IMG/VR virus record: IMGVR_UViG_3300042923_000281
Span: 124,001-188,000 of that record
Origin: a virus
Reading direction: 5' to 3' (one strand)
DNA: 64,000 nucleotides
Position 1 is the stretch's first letter. Each line of letters starts with the position of its first letter. A program made the position numbers and the translations under genes. Of the stretch, positions 1-8,027 are shown in pieces. The notes below the pieces were generated by a model. It did no database searches. It had not been told where the DNA came from and worked only from the letters and a program-made list of their open reading frames with translations.

Positions 1-592
1 TCCACGGATGCAGCGCAATCTGCTGACGGATCTCTTCAGCGCGGTGATTGCCGAAGGTGTCCGTGAACAGCAACAGACGACGAGAGGCGTCTTCCATCTC
101 CTCGGTCATGTTGTACGAGTCAGGCACGATGACGTGAGTCTTGCCGACCTTATCGAGATCACGCAACGAAGGAGGTAGGGAGTCGATCAGACAGAGGATC
201 GTCGGATCGTCGTTAGCAGCGTATCGCAGCTTGTCCAACCATTCTTCGGCGGTAGGGAAGGGCGGGTTGTTCTCGATCAGCTTCTCCGCCATATCCACCG
301 CAGCTTCGACTTCGATGCCGCCGGTGGTGTCCAACAGGTGCTCGTCCAGTGGATAGAGCATCATGCCGACCAGTACCTTGTTGTAGCGGACCAGTTGCTT
401 GGAGCCATTCCCGTCAGCGTGCATAAGGACTTCGACGTGGCGACGCTCTGGCAGCGTGCTCAGGTTCTCGCCTTTTTGGATGGTCTCCAACAGCGCCTGC
501 ATGGTGTTGGTTTCAAGTTTGATCGGGTCGCCAAAAGAGGCTTTGGTGTCACCCACCGAAACGGCAGGATAGAACAGGTTCTGTAACGACAT
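1..592 (-). CDS. Hypothetical protein, C-terminus cut by window edge
   Basis: The minus-strand frame starts with ATG at 592-590 and stays open to base 1, giving 197 codons without a stop. The protein begins MSLQNLFYPAVSVGD and is mixed in charge, without a membrane segment. I do not recognise the family. It lies downstream of the hairpin at 656-675, and only a weak purine stretch precedes the ATG. The real length is unknown because the gene leaves the window. Confidence 0.75.
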   Translation of the reverse strand, partial: MSLQNLFYPAVSVGDTKASFGDPIKLETNTMQALLETIQKGENLSTLPERRHVEVLMHADGNGSKQLVRYNKVLVGMMLYPLDEHLLDTTGGIEVEAAVDMAEKLIENNPPFPTAEEWLDKLRYAANDDPTILCLIDSLPPSLRDLDKVGKTHVIVPDSYNMTEEMEDASRRLLLFTDTFGNHRAEEIRQQIALHPW

Positions 593-655
593 GGTGAGAT
601 CTCACTGGTAGACATAGATGTTGAAGGGTTCGTTTCTTTTGACATGCGGCATAAA

Positions 656-675
656 CGCCGCCCCGAAGGACGGCG
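656..675 (-). terminator. Hairpin terminator followed by TTTATGCCG
   Basis: On the minus strand an 8-bp stem (CGCCGTCC with GGGCGGCG, one mismatch) closes a TTCG-type loop and is followed by TTTATGCCGC. It sits a few bases past the stop of the gene at 681-1160. The TTTATGCCG tail recurs at other gene ends in this window. Confidence 0.7.
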
Positions 676-680
676 TCGAA

Positions 681-1160
681 TCAGCGATAGGTATCGTAAC
701 TCGGGTGCGTAAACGGCACGCTCTTCCTCGAGAGATCACCCAGCAATTCAGTGCGCTCCTTGCGTTCCAGCAAGTTGATTGCGAAACGAGCAAGTTTCAG
801 CGGGGTGAGATCACCCTGCCGTTCAAAGATGTACCAGTTGTTGAGCTCGACCGCACGGAAGGCTCCTGGCAACGTGTTGTTGATGTACCCTTGCACGAGG
901 GTGGCTTCTCGTTGGGTGACACCTTCAAGTGTGGCATCAAGGATCTGAAGTTCCTTCACGCGGGTAGGACGGTTGCGTGGAGCACCAGTCTTTTCCCACA
1001 GACGTTCCAATGCCTTCTCGTCTTTAACGCAGAGCCCCCGCTCTACATCAAACCTGACGAGCGCCATCCCTTGCTTAGCCGGAACTTCTCCCTTGACTAG
1101 AAACAGCTCATTACCCGGTTGCCCCAAGATCACCGGTACTACATATTTGCCTTTCGACAT
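681..1160 (-). CDS. Hypothetical protein
   Basis: A 159-residue protein rich in Lys, Arg and Glu with no signal peptide or membrane segment. I do not recognise it. It appears to be a single-gene transcript: a TACATTAT box lies about 77 bases upstream at 1237-1244 and a hairpin terminator lies just downstream. That arrangement suggests early expression. The region before the ATG has an AAGGGATAA purine stretch that could serve as ribosome binding site. Confidence 0.8.
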   Translation of the reverse strand: MSKGKYVVPVILGQPGNELFLVKGEVPAKQGMALVRFDVERGLCVKDEKALERLWEKTGAPRNRPTRVKELQILDATLEGVTQREATLVQGYINNTLPGAFRAVELNNWYIFERQGDLTPLKLARFAINLLERKERTELLGDLSRKSVPFTHPSYDTYR

Positions 1161-1236
1161 GGAGAGTTATCCCTTAAAACTCAGCTCGACTCTTATTCTT
1201 CACGGTTATGTGTTGGCTTTATTGTCATGCTCGTGG

Positions 1237-1244
1237 ATAATGTA
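1237..1244 (-). promoter_or_regulatory. Candidate early promoter box TACATTAT
   Basis: TACATTAT on the minus strand, between the terminator of the upstream gene (1301-1316) and the start of 681-1160. The same octamer or TACATTAC occurs in other intergenic gaps, always pointing into a minus-strand gene. It resembles the phiKZ early element TATATTAC. Confidence 0.55.
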
Positions 1245-1300
1245 GGGTCATTTAATGATGGAGTGGAATACCCCAATCATACAATGATGCGAAATAAAGG

Positions 1301-1316
1301 GAGGGCCGAAGCCCTC
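1301..1316 (-). terminator. Hairpin terminator followed by CCCTTTATT
   Basis: GAGGGC-TTCG-GCCCTC stem-loop on the minus strand, followed by CCCTTTATTTCG. It begins a few bases past the stop of 1320-2486. Confidence 0.75.
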
Positions 1317-1319
1317 ACC

Positions 1320-2486
1320 TTATAGAACGCCTGGACCACCGAGCACAAGCAGCGAGCCTTCAAAGTCCAAGTAGTAGGACCAGTAGGGTGCAACCGTGTT
1401 CTTGTAGAGACGCCCTGGGGTCATCACATCAGGGTTGGTGAACTTCCCTGCATTGACCCACGAGCTTGTGGTAGCGTTCCAACGCCACACCGTTTTATCA
1501 CGGCTGTCGATGATGTCACGCTTGGCCACCGGCACTTGCAGGTTCTTCCACGTAGCTGCTGGTTGAGACACAGCAATGTAACCAATCTGGCACGGAGACT
1601 GGAACATGACCGGGATGTCAACCGTGGCGAAGATAGGGTTCGGCCATGGAGTACCGTCTGCCTGTGTGGCAGTGATTTCCAATTGGTTAGTCTTCTTGCG
1701 AACGACCTTGACCTTGATGCCCGCTTGCAGAGGCCCAGCCGCTGCCCACGTTTGACGAGGAATACCCAACTCCTGAGACCACAACGGAACAGCGCCGTTA
1801 GCAGCGCCTTGGTTATAGTTCACACCGCACCAAATGACTGGTGTTTTGGTTTCGTCGTAGTTGCCCGCTGGGAGCATACCGCCGCCGCTGACCAAGACTG
1901 TCAAGGTGTACTCTCGACCATTGGCTCGCTTGAATGCCGCGCACATGCCGATGGTGTCGTCATCACCACCCGTTGACTTCATGATGGTTTCGAAGGTGTA
2001 TTCTTCGAAACGATCCAAGCCAATCAACCCGATCAGACTGCCTGAGTTGACAGTAGACGACGCACTGTCTGTGGCGCTGTCGTACGCCCAACTGTTCATC
2101 TCAGAGACGTTGTTAGGGAACTGCAAGTTGTTACCGTGACTGATCCGTTGCCACGTGTTGTACACGTCAGCGAATGAAACGGTTTCAGCCTTGAGTGCGT
2201 TGATCGCATCGTCGTTGTCGGCCATGCGGAACTTCAGAAGCACCTCGCCACTGACGAACGACATCGGAGTCCCTTCCTCTTTAAAGAAAGGAAGTTCACC
2301 ACGACGACCATTGACCGTGCCAAGACTCTCTTGAACCACAGCCGATTTAACTTCAGCTAATGTCTTGCCGCCAAGTTTGGCTGAGTCCGTAGCCTGGGCA
2401 GTGGCGTCAAGCTTACTGGAAATCTTTGTACGAATTGCTTTAAGGATGCCATCAAATTTGACAGCCAACTGCGATGGGGTAGCCAT
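1320..2486 (-). CDS. Putative tail fibre or virion structural protein
   Basis: A 388-residue protein. Its N-terminal region contains a SAKLGGKTLAEVK-type segment typical of phage fibre shafts and the short helical start seen in the fibre protein at 25311-26225 (a KL..IL.AI...I.SKLD pattern). The rest is beta-rich, with many Trp, Tyr and Gly residues, and ends in a Gly-Pro-Gly stretch. The ATG at 2486 is preferred because AGGGACAG precedes it; an ATG 12 codons upstream lies in terminator sequence and lacks a ribosome binding site. It is bounded by hairpins on both sides, so it is probably its own transcription unit. Receptor binding is an inference. Confidence 0.7.
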   Translation of the reverse strand: MATPSQLAVKFDGILKAIRTKISSKLDATAQATDSAKLGGKTLAEVKSAVVQESLGTVNGRRGELPFFKEEGTPMSFVSGEVLLKFRMADNDDAINALKAETVSFADVYNTWQRISHGNNLQFPNNVSEMNSWAYDSATDSASSTVNSGSLIGLIGLDRFEEYTFETIMKSTGGDDDTIGMCAAFKRANGREYTLTVLVSGGGMLPAGNYDETKTPVIWCGVNYNQGAANGAVPLWSQELGIPRQTWAAAGPLQAGIKVKVVRKKTNQLEITATQADGTPWPNPIFATVDIPVMFQSPCQIGYIAVSQPAATWKNLQVPVAKRDIIDSRDKTVWRWNATTSSWVNAGKFTNPDVMTPGRLYKNTVAPYWSYYLDFEGSLLVLGGPGVL

Positions 2487-2539
2487 TTGTCTGTCCCTGT
2501 TGAAAGACGGAAATACATACAATTACAAAAAATAAAAAA

Positions 2540-2557
2540 GGAGGGCCGAAGCCCTCC
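2540..2557 (-). terminator. Hairpin terminator followed by T-rich tract
   Basis: GGAGGGC-TTCG-GCCCTCC on the minus strand followed by TTTTTTATTTTTTG. It closes the transcript that ends with 2563-2916. Confidence 0.85.
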
Positions 2558-2562
2558 CGTTA

Positions 2563-2916
2563 TTATCTTGCACCGCTCCCCACCCTTTCAAGGCAGTTAC
2601 GTTCAATCACTTCTTCATACGGCGTGTTGGGATTGAAGTCGCTTTCGAAGTATTCGTACGCCATGTCCAGCGTGTACGGCAGGATGTCCAGATAGATCAC
2701 CCGCTCCATGCCAGACAACTTGGTGTACCCCTCAACCCGCTCACGCAAGTACTGAGGGTAATCGAGACCCGCAGTCTTGGCAGTGATCGCCATGTAAGCG
2801 TGTTGCTTCAACAGAGCGCAATGAGCTGCGGTCATGACGAATTGAGGTTTCTCTTTCTCTTCTTCAGCAGAGACGGAGAAGATGCACAACGACAACAATA
2901 CCAGTAGCCATTTCAT
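2563..2916 (-). CDS. Small exported protein with Sec signal peptide
   Basis: A 117-residue protein beginning MKWLLVLLSLCIFSVSA, then EEEKEK. This is a textbook Sec signal with likely cleavage after Ala17. Cys11 does not sit in a good lipobox, so I do not call it a lipoprotein. The mature part is about 100 residues, with Cys residues that could form a disulfide in the periplasm. The ATG follows AGGGTAA, which is the end of the DHFR gene, so translation is probably coupled to it. Function unknown; a role at the envelope or in lysis is possible but unproven. Confidence 0.8.
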   Translation of the reverse strand: MKWLLVLLSLCIFSVSAEEEKEKPQFVMTAAHCALLKQHAYMAITAKTAGLDYPQYLRERVEGYTKLSGMERVIYLDILPYTLDMAYEYFESDFNPNTPYEEVIERNCLERVGSGAR

Positions 2917-2923
2917 GATTGAG

Positions 2924-3442
2924 TTACCCTGGGTGTTTCTCGTAGGTGTTGAAGACCAGTCGGTTATCGACGTAAGAGGTCTCTACACACTTGTAACCAT
3001 TCCAGACAGGATCTTCATCCTCTGGTTTGAGTACACGTGCCAACTGGCCTTTGAGAGGATGGTTGAGGACCATGGTCCGATAGATGGTGTCAGCTTTGCC
3101 GATCAGGTCGTTGATGATACCCGCTCCTCCGATGACAAAGATCTCTGTCATGTCGAGTTTACGGCATTCGTCGAGGACCAGCTCGATGCTGTTCAGAAAC
3201 TGTACGCTGTCCATACGGCCCAAACGCGGAAGACCTTTCCGGCGAGTCAGCACATAATGGAATCGACCCGGCAGCAGTCTTGGGAGGCTGTCGAAGGTGT
3301 CCATGCCCATGAGTAGCGGCTTGCCCTTCGTCAACTCCTTAAACCGTGCCAGGTCTTCGGGATGATGCCATGGAAGTGGATGGGGGCCGGCAAAGCCGAT
3401 CGCCCCATCTTCGTTCTGGGCATAGATCAGATTGATCTTCAT
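2924..3442 (-). CDS. folA: Dihydrofolate reductase
   Basis: A 172-residue protein of normal DHFR length. It reduces dihydrofolate to tetrahydrofolate with NADPH, regenerating the cofactor consumed by thymidylate synthase (encoded at 40270-41895). Visible motifs: IYAQNEDGAIG at residues 5-15, HPLPWH around 21-26 (the substrate-loop LPW), PEDLARFKELT with the acidic residue expected near position 29, and MGMDTFDSLP followed by PGR, the NADPH-binding segment. A GGAG appears upstream of the ATG. It is co-transcribed with the small exported protein downstream and with ligase-region genes upstream. Confidence 0.92.
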   Translation of the reverse strand: MKINLIYAQNEDGAIGFAGPHPLPWHHPEDLARFKELTKGKPLLMGMDTFDSLPRLLPGRFHYVLTRRKGLPRLGRMDSVQFLNSIELVLDECRKLDMTEIFVIGGAGIINDLIGKADTIYRTMVLNHPLKGQLARVLKPEDEDPVWNGYKCVETSYVDNRLVFNTYEKHPG

Positions 3443-3457
3443 GCCTAACGGTGCTCC

Positions 3458-4066
3458 TTAAACGGTGGTTTCAACACCATCAGCAACGACCTTGACGTCA
3501 GCCGTCTTGACGTTGGCCTTCTCTTCAGCTTCCTTGCGCTCACGCAGAATGCGGATCAACTTCGAGGCATCGGGTTCGATGTAGAAGTTCAGAGAGGATT
3601 CGAAGATGGCGAACTCGTCGTCAGACTTGAACACCACGATCACTTCCAGGCCAATGCCTTTACCGGCTGCTTGCCACTGACGCACGAATGCATGAGTACG
3701 CTCGAACTTCTCGTACTCACCCAGCACTGCTTGCGCGACGTCGTTGGATTCCTTGAGGAACATGTCGGCGTCGATGTTGGCAGCACGCAGGATGGCAGTC
3801 AACTGCACTTGCGCTTTGCCCGGCAGTGAAGTCCACGGCGATTGCTGCGGTGCTGTCAGACCGGCCAGGTACTGAGCCACGATTTCGGAGTCAGCACCCA
3901 AGGCCGACAGGTCACCGCGGTACAGCACTTTGCTCAGCAAGTTGTCGCGCTTGTAGTGCACGCGGACGTTCTGGTTGCCATGGCCTTCTTTACCGGCGAG
4001 GGTCAGTTGGACGTCGTCGGTGGCCAGTGGTTTCAGGGCGGCTACGATGGAGTTGAAGATGCTCAT
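3458..4066 (-). CDS. Hypothetical protein
   Basis: A 202-residue protein that starts MSIFNSIVAALKP. It has a predicted beta-rich N-terminal half, a helical middle, and a Lys/Glu-rich C-terminal helix (around residues 170-185) followed by a Val/Lys/Asp tail. The start codon overlaps the previous stop by 4 bases (ATGA), so it is translationally coupled to 4063-4521. I do not recognise the family. Its place between DHFR and DNA ligase suggests, but does not show, a DNA-metabolism role. Confidence 0.8.
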   Translation of the reverse strand: MSIFNSIVAALKPLATDDVQLTLAGKEGHGNQNVRVHYKRDNLLSKVLYRGDLSALGADSEIVAQYLAGLTAPQQSPWTSLPGKAQVQLTAILRAANIDADMFLKESNDVAQAVLGEYEKFERTHAFVRQWQAAGKGIGLEVIVVFKSDDEFAIFESSLNFYIEPDASKLIRILRERKEAEEKANVKTADVKVVADGVETTV

Positions 4067-4521
4067 TGGTTGGTCTTCTTCGGCAGGATGTTGTTGACGT
4101 TGATGTGGTCACCGTATTCACGCAACTGCGTGTAAATGTAACCGACGGCTTTGTGGTCATCGTCGAGGACCAGGAGCATCAGGCCTTGTTCTTCTTCCGG
4201 CGTGAGTTCCTGGATGACGTGGACTTCGTGGTTGTCGAAGTGACCGATCAGGGATTCGACCTGATCAGTACGCTTGAAGTGATCCGGGTTGGTGATGGCG
4301 CCTTCAGGCAGGTCGTACAAGTACTGACCGATGCCCGCAGTCACACCCAGAGCATAGCGGAAATGCTCCGAGCGTGCAGCGGCCAGCAACACCATCGAGC
4401 GGACCGTGTCGACCACCATGGACTGGATACCCCAGCCCAATGCGTTGTTGTGGTCCGGGGCTTTAGCAACAGCCTCGGTCACAGTGAGTGGATGGTCGAA
4501 CATGATCATTTCATTGCTCAT
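4063..4521 (-). CDS. Hypothetical protein
   Basis: A 152-residue protein, acidic overall, beginning MSNEMIMFDHPLTV. The ATG at 4521 overlaps the last codons of the DNA ligase and has GGAG eight bases upstream; longer versions of the frame would sit entirely inside the ligase gene. The centre contains an Ala/Leu/Arg-rich helical stretch (residues about 35-65). Function unknown. It is coupled both to the ligase upstream and to 3458-4066 downstream. Confidence 0.8.
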   Translation of the reverse strand: MSNEMIMFDHPLTVTEAVAKAPDHNNALGWGIQSMVVDTVRSMVLLAAARSEHFRYALGVTAGIGQYLYDLPEGAITNPDHFKRTDQVESLIGHFDNHEVHVIQELTPEEEQGLMLLVLDDDHKAVGYIYTQLREYGDHINVNNILPKKTNQ

Positions 4522-6550
4522 TGGTATCTCCAGTTGCGGTAGAAGTAAGTCCGTTGTCGGTGGACATAATGGTGGTGAGAGAGTTGGGGTTGGTGAACTT
4601 GATCCCATCTTCGATGAAACGCAGTTCCCTGGCCTTCCTGACTTTATCAGGACCGGCACCTACACCAGCAAAGAGGATGTCGGTGTTCTTGCTGACAGAT
4701 TTCGTCAACTTGCCACCTCGTGAAATCACGTCATCTTCCATGGCCCGGCGAGTTAGACCGTCAAAGTCCGATCCACTGACGACCACCGTCTTGCCAGCCA
4801 GGTCTTGAACCTCAGCTTTCGGGATCACAACGTCGGTGTACGTGAAGACGGTGTCCAGTGCATGCAGGTCAGCATCGTTAGCCACGTAGGTCAACATGAT
4901 ACTGGTGGCTACCGCAGGGCCCACGTCGTCCACTTCCTGCAACGTCTTGAAGCTGGCCTTACCCAGTTCACGGAACGAAGGGAATCGTGCTGCCAGAGCC
5001 CGTGCAGTGCTGTCACCGACATCTGGGATGCCCACAGCGCGCAGTGCTTTGTAGAACGGCAGCTTCTTGCAACGGTTCAGGCCGGCAATGATCTTATCAG
5101 TCATCGCTTCGCCAATACCCGCCGCGTAGAAATCCTGCTCACCCAGATAGAACAGCGAACTGAACGACCCCAACGACCCCACAGCAATCAAAGACTCAAC
5201 CGCAGCAGGTCCCAAGTTCTTGACATCGATGCCATCACGGCTCACGAAGTAGGCCATGCGGTTAATCAGCTGGGCTGGGCAGTTGATCAGGTTGGTGCAG
5301 AACAGCTTCACCCCCTCATCATCGCCTTCACCGCGCTTGGTCACCTTGGCACCGCAGCACGGACACTCAACCGGCGTGTGGATCAGCCCATGGTCATCGA
5401 CCCGAAGCGCCAGAATGACACTTTCGATCTTCGGAATCACGTCACCACGACGAGAGACCACCACGGTATCGCCAATGCGCAGGTCAAGACGCTCGATTTC
5501 CTCGAAGTTGTGCAACGTGACACTCGAGATGGTCACACCACACAGGCTCACAGGACGAATCTTCGCTACTGGCGTCAACACACCCGTCCGACCCACTTGC
5601 ACTTCCACACTTTCCAGCACGGTTGTGGCTGTTTGAGCCTCGAACTTGTACGCCACTGCCCAACGAGGGGAAGTAGAACGCTGTCCAAGGGTCGCTCGTT
5701 CGGCAGGATGGATCAGTTTCAGCACCAGACCGTCAATGTCATACCCCAATTCCTTACGGCGCTTGGTAATGTCATTGATTGCTTCGACAATCTTGTCTAA
5801 CTGCCCAGTCAAACCTTTCCAAACAGGCTCGGAGATGTAGAACTTGTCCTGAACCTCCGGTGCAAGGTACGACATCGGGATGGACAGCGGTCCTGCGTCG
5901 GTATGAAGCACCGCGTCATAAGCAATAAAGCGAATGCCCATGCCCTGAAGGCCTTCACCTTCCTTTTTACGAGCCAGTCCAGCGACCATGTTGCGTGGGT
6001 TGGCGTAAATCTTCTTGCCTTGAGCCACTCGCATCTGACACGCTCGGTGAAAGTGGTCGTGCGGGATGATTGCTTCACCCCGAATCTCCACTTTACCCTT
6101 GAAGTTCTCCAGTTGCTCAGGAATGCCTTCAAAGTGAATCGCGTTGTCTGTGATGTCATCGCCAATATCGCCGTCGCCACGAGTCGCAGCGTACTTCAAC
6201 TTGGATTTGTCATACAACAGATCGATGGCCAGCCCGTCCAGCTTCTTTTCCAGCTGAGCATGAGCCGAATAACCCAACGCAGTGACCCAATCGGTCAGCT
6301 CTTCCTCATTGTAGACGTTACCGAGGCTGAGCATGGGCGTCAGGTGCTTGACTTTCTCAAAGCCGCCATTAGAGACGGCCCCGACTTGGTTCAACGGCGA
6401 GAGGGGATCGTCAGTTTCCCCTTCCAGCTCCCGCAACTCTGCTTTGAGGGAGGTGTACACGTCGTCTTCGACGTCTGACTCCCCCTCGTTGTAGTAGAGG
6501 TGGTTCAGACGACTGATCTCTGCTCGCAGAGCTTCGATGCGGTTGTCCAT
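4511..6550 (-). CDS. ligA: NAD-dependent DNA ligase
   Basis: A 679-residue protein, close to the 670 usual for bacterial LigA. It seals nicks in duplex DNA using NAD+. Domains in order: domain Ia with NHLYY (16-20) for NMN binding; the nucleotidyltransferase with catalytic Lys103 in K-L-D-G and the following ATRGDG motif; an OB fold with TLHNFEEI; a four-Cys zinc finger (C-P-C-C ... C ... C); a helix-hairpin-helix region; and a C-terminal BRCT domain starting near LAGKTVVVSG. All expected domains are intact, so it should be active. Many phages instead encode an ATP-dependent ligase. It starts right after the gene at 6561-7019 and overlaps the next gene. Confidence 0.95.
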   Translation of the reverse strand: MDNRIEALRAEISRLNHLYYNEGESDVEDDVYTSLKAELRELEGETDDPLSPLNQVGAVSNGGFEKVKHLTPMLSLGNVYNEEELTDWVTALGYSAHAQLEKKLDGLAIDLLYDKSKLKYAATRGDGDIGDDITDNAIHFEGIPEQLENFKGKVEIRGEAIIPHDHFHRACQMRVAQGKKIYANPRNMVAGLARKKEGEGLQGMGIRFIAYDAVLHTDAGPLSIPMSYLAPEVQDKFYISEPVWKGLTGQLDKIVEAINDITKRRKELGYDIDGLVLKLIHPAERATLGQRSTSPRWAVAYKFEAQTATTVLESVEVQVGRTGVLTPVAKIRPVSLCGVTISSVTLHNFEEIERLDLRIGDTVVVSRRGDVIPKIESVILALRVDDHGLIHTPVECPCCGAKVTKRGEGDDEGVKLFCTNLINCPAQLINRMAYFVSRDGIDVKNLGPAAVESLIAVGSLGSFSSLFYLGEQDFYAAGIGEAMTDKIIAGLNRCKKLPFYKALRAVGIPDVGDSTARALAARFPSFRELGKASFKTLQEVDDVGPAVATSIMLTYVANDADLHALDTVFTYTDVVIPKAEVQDLAGKTVVVSGSDFDGLTRRAMEDDVISRGGKLTKSVSKNTDILFAGVGAGPDKVRKARELRFIEDGIKFTNPNSLTTIMSTDNGLTSTATGDTNEQ

Positions 6551-6560
6551 GATGCGACTC

Positions 6561-7019
6561 CTAACTCACTTTCAGGTTTACCATCAGGCGATCGAGTCGG
6601 ATAGCTCGACGCCCTTGGGTAGGATCGCCTCGAACAATGTCGACACTTTGAATAATGGGGTAGGGTGAGGTCAATTGACTGTTATCCAGTCGGTCTCCGC
6701 CATTCCAGAGGACCTTCCCATGTAATACCCACTTTTCATTTTCTTTCACCAGCGCCGATACCTCGAACAGACCGATCTGGCGAGGCTTGAGCTTGCGGTA
6801 GAACTCACCGATGGGTTCATCACCCCAGTCGCGCTTCGGCCAGTTCATGTAGATCGGCATAAAGTCAACCGGCACCAACTCACCAGCGCTTTCGTCGCAG
6901 ATCCCCATGCCATCTGGGAGGCCGATGCTGACGTTACGGTTGTGAGCAGGAGCATTTGCGAATACATCGGCTGCATCGAAGATCGTGATCTCCCTGAACA
7001 GCTGTATTTGTCCCGTCAT
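6561..7019 (-). CDS. Hypothetical protein
   Basis: A 152-residue protein beginning MTGQIQLFREITIF. It alternates short hydrophobic strands with Pro/Gly/Asp loops, suggesting a compact beta-rich fold. There is no signal peptide and no recognised motif. Its ATG overlaps the stop of 7016-7366 by four bases and the ligase gene follows after about ten bases, so it belongs to the ligase operon. Confidence 0.8.
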   Translation of the reverse strand: MTGQIQLFREITIFDAADVFANAPAHNRNVSIGLPDGMGICDESAGELVPVDFMPIYMNWPKRDWGDEPIGEFYRKLKPRQIGLFEVSALVKENEKWVLHGKVLWNGGDRLDNSQLTSPYPIIQSVDIVRGDPTQGRRAIRLDRLMVNLKVS

Positions 7020-7366
7020 TTGATGTCTCTAGGGTTGAGGCACAAGTAGTCCGTCTCGCAAGTCTCCTTGATCTCTTTCAGGAGCGCCGTACGGGCCTTC
7101 TTAGCTTTAAGAGGGTACTCGAACAACCGGATCTCAGCATCCTTGGAGTAAAGCCCGTTAAGGAGCTTACAGGGATGCTTACCGATGGCGAGTAGGGAAA
7201 GTTGTTTGTCTACTTCAGATGAAACGGTCTCGCTTTGGCCCAGATAGAAACGCCCAGTCGCTACATGCTCTAACATGTAGCAACCTTGGTTAGTGGTATC
7301 GCTTCGTTTACTGCGGCCCGAGGAGGAGTGTAGCCATTTGACAACATTCACCAGGGCGTCAGTCAT
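7016..7366 (-). CDS. Degenerate GIY-YIG-like domain protein
   Basis: A 116-residue protein. GCY at residues 28-30 and FYLG at 40-43 have the spacing of the GIY...YIG signature (first Tyr to second Tyr, 11 residues). They are followed by a helix, a GKHPCKLLN segment, Glu in LLKEIKE near 98-101, and Asn111, as in GIY-YIG nucleases. The Arg expected in the helix after YIG is not visible, so catalysis is doubtful. Known family members cut DNA in homing, restriction or repair. Here a DNA-binding or inactive descendant is as likely as a nuclease. It overlaps both neighbours, in the ligase operon. Confidence 0.55.
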   Translation of the reverse strand: MTDALVNVVKWLHSSSGRSKRSDTTNQGCYMLEHVATGRFYLGQSETVSSEVDKQLSLLAIGKHPCKLLNGLYSKDAEIRLFEYPLKAKKARTALLKEIKETCETDYLCLNPRDIK

Positions 7367-7367
7367 T

Positions 7368-7736
7368 TCAGGTCTCGGTTTTCATGAGGACGAAGGTCAG
7401 TCGAGCTTGACCTTCCAAGGATTCGGTAATGAAGTCCACACTGCCATCAGGCTGAGTGAAATTTTCACAACCAACTGCCGTACGATAGGCGCCGTCCATG
7501 CTGAAGAATGTACGGAGGAAGCTCATCGCCACGTGATAGCAGTCAAAATCAGGACCAGGACCCATCCAGCCTACATGAGAGCGGAACAGTTTGGCCTCGT
7601 TGACATCGGTGGTGTATTCTACCATCGGTTTGTTGTCTTTACTGTCACCGAAGGTCTTCAGATACTTCTTCTCTTCGCCTTTGGCTTGGAAGCACACGCG
7701 GGAGTTGTAGCAAGCAGGCAGATTGTTCTGTGTCAT
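7368..7736 (-). CDS. Hypothetical protein
   Basis: A 122-residue protein starting MTQNNLPACYNSRV, with three Cys residues and several aromatic residues (GWMGPGPDFDCYH around residues 56-68). No transmembrane segment and no family recognised. It is separated from the next gene by one base, so the pair is co-translated. Confidence 0.8.
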   Translation of the reverse strand: MTQNNLPACYNSRVCFQAKGEEKKYLKTFGDSKDNKPMVEYTTDVNEAKLFRSHVGWMGPGPDFDCYHVAMSFLRTFFSMDGAYRTAVGCENFTQPDGSVDFITESLEGQARLTFVLMKTET

Positions 7737-7746
7737 GGTGATACTC

Positions 7747-7956
7747 CTAAGCCCACTTATCGGTGACGGCTTTCAACTTGGCGCCCTTCATCACTTCCTT
7801 GTAAGTGTCGATCTGCTTCAACTGATCGAACCCCTTGCGACACTCTTGGAGTGCCAGTACTTCGTCCCTGGACAGAACTTCCCCATTATTGACGCGCGCC
7901 AGCAGATTGGCTAAGCCGTGCTGGATGTTAGCGATGTTTGCGTCGATGTCTGCCAT
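7747..7956 (-). CDS. Small helical hypothetical protein
   Basis: A 69-residue protein that is nearly all predicted helix, with heptad-like hydrophobic spacing (IANIQHGLANLLARV, then LSRDEVLALQECRKGF). A small coiled coil or regulator is possible. A clear GAGATTATC region precedes the ATG. It starts the run of genes leading to the ligase and lies just past the weak hairpin at 7991-8009. Confidence 0.75.
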   Translation of the reverse strand: MADIDANIANIQHGLANLLARVNNGEVLSRDEVLALQECRKGFDQLKQIDTYKEVMKGAKLKAVTDKWA

Positions 7957-7990
7957 GATAATCTCGATGATGGTGTACAGGTAGTTGTGC

Positions 7991-8009
7991 GGGAGACACC
8001 TTGTCTCCC
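7991..8009 (-). terminator. Possible weak hairpin terminator
   Basis: GGGAGAC and GTCTCCC arms with a 5-base loop on the minus strand, just past the stop of 8028-8744. No TTAT or T-run follows, so it may be an attenuator or processing site and not a full stop. Confidence 0.4.
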
Positions 8010-8027
8010 TGTTCTTGGTGTATTTGC

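Noticed and set aside
602-650. Sixteen-codon minus-strand frame after the terminator at 656-675
   Set aside because: Its ATG lies in the TTTATGCCG terminator tail and no ribosome binding site is visible; likely chance.
3458-4066. Resemblance to PRTRC system protein E
   Set aside because: Only the length range and the first few residues looked similar, and no other PRTRC genes are nearby.
7016-7366. Active homing endonuclease
   Set aside because: The catalytic Arg is not visible, and the gene is embedded in an operon with overlaps and no sign of an insertion.
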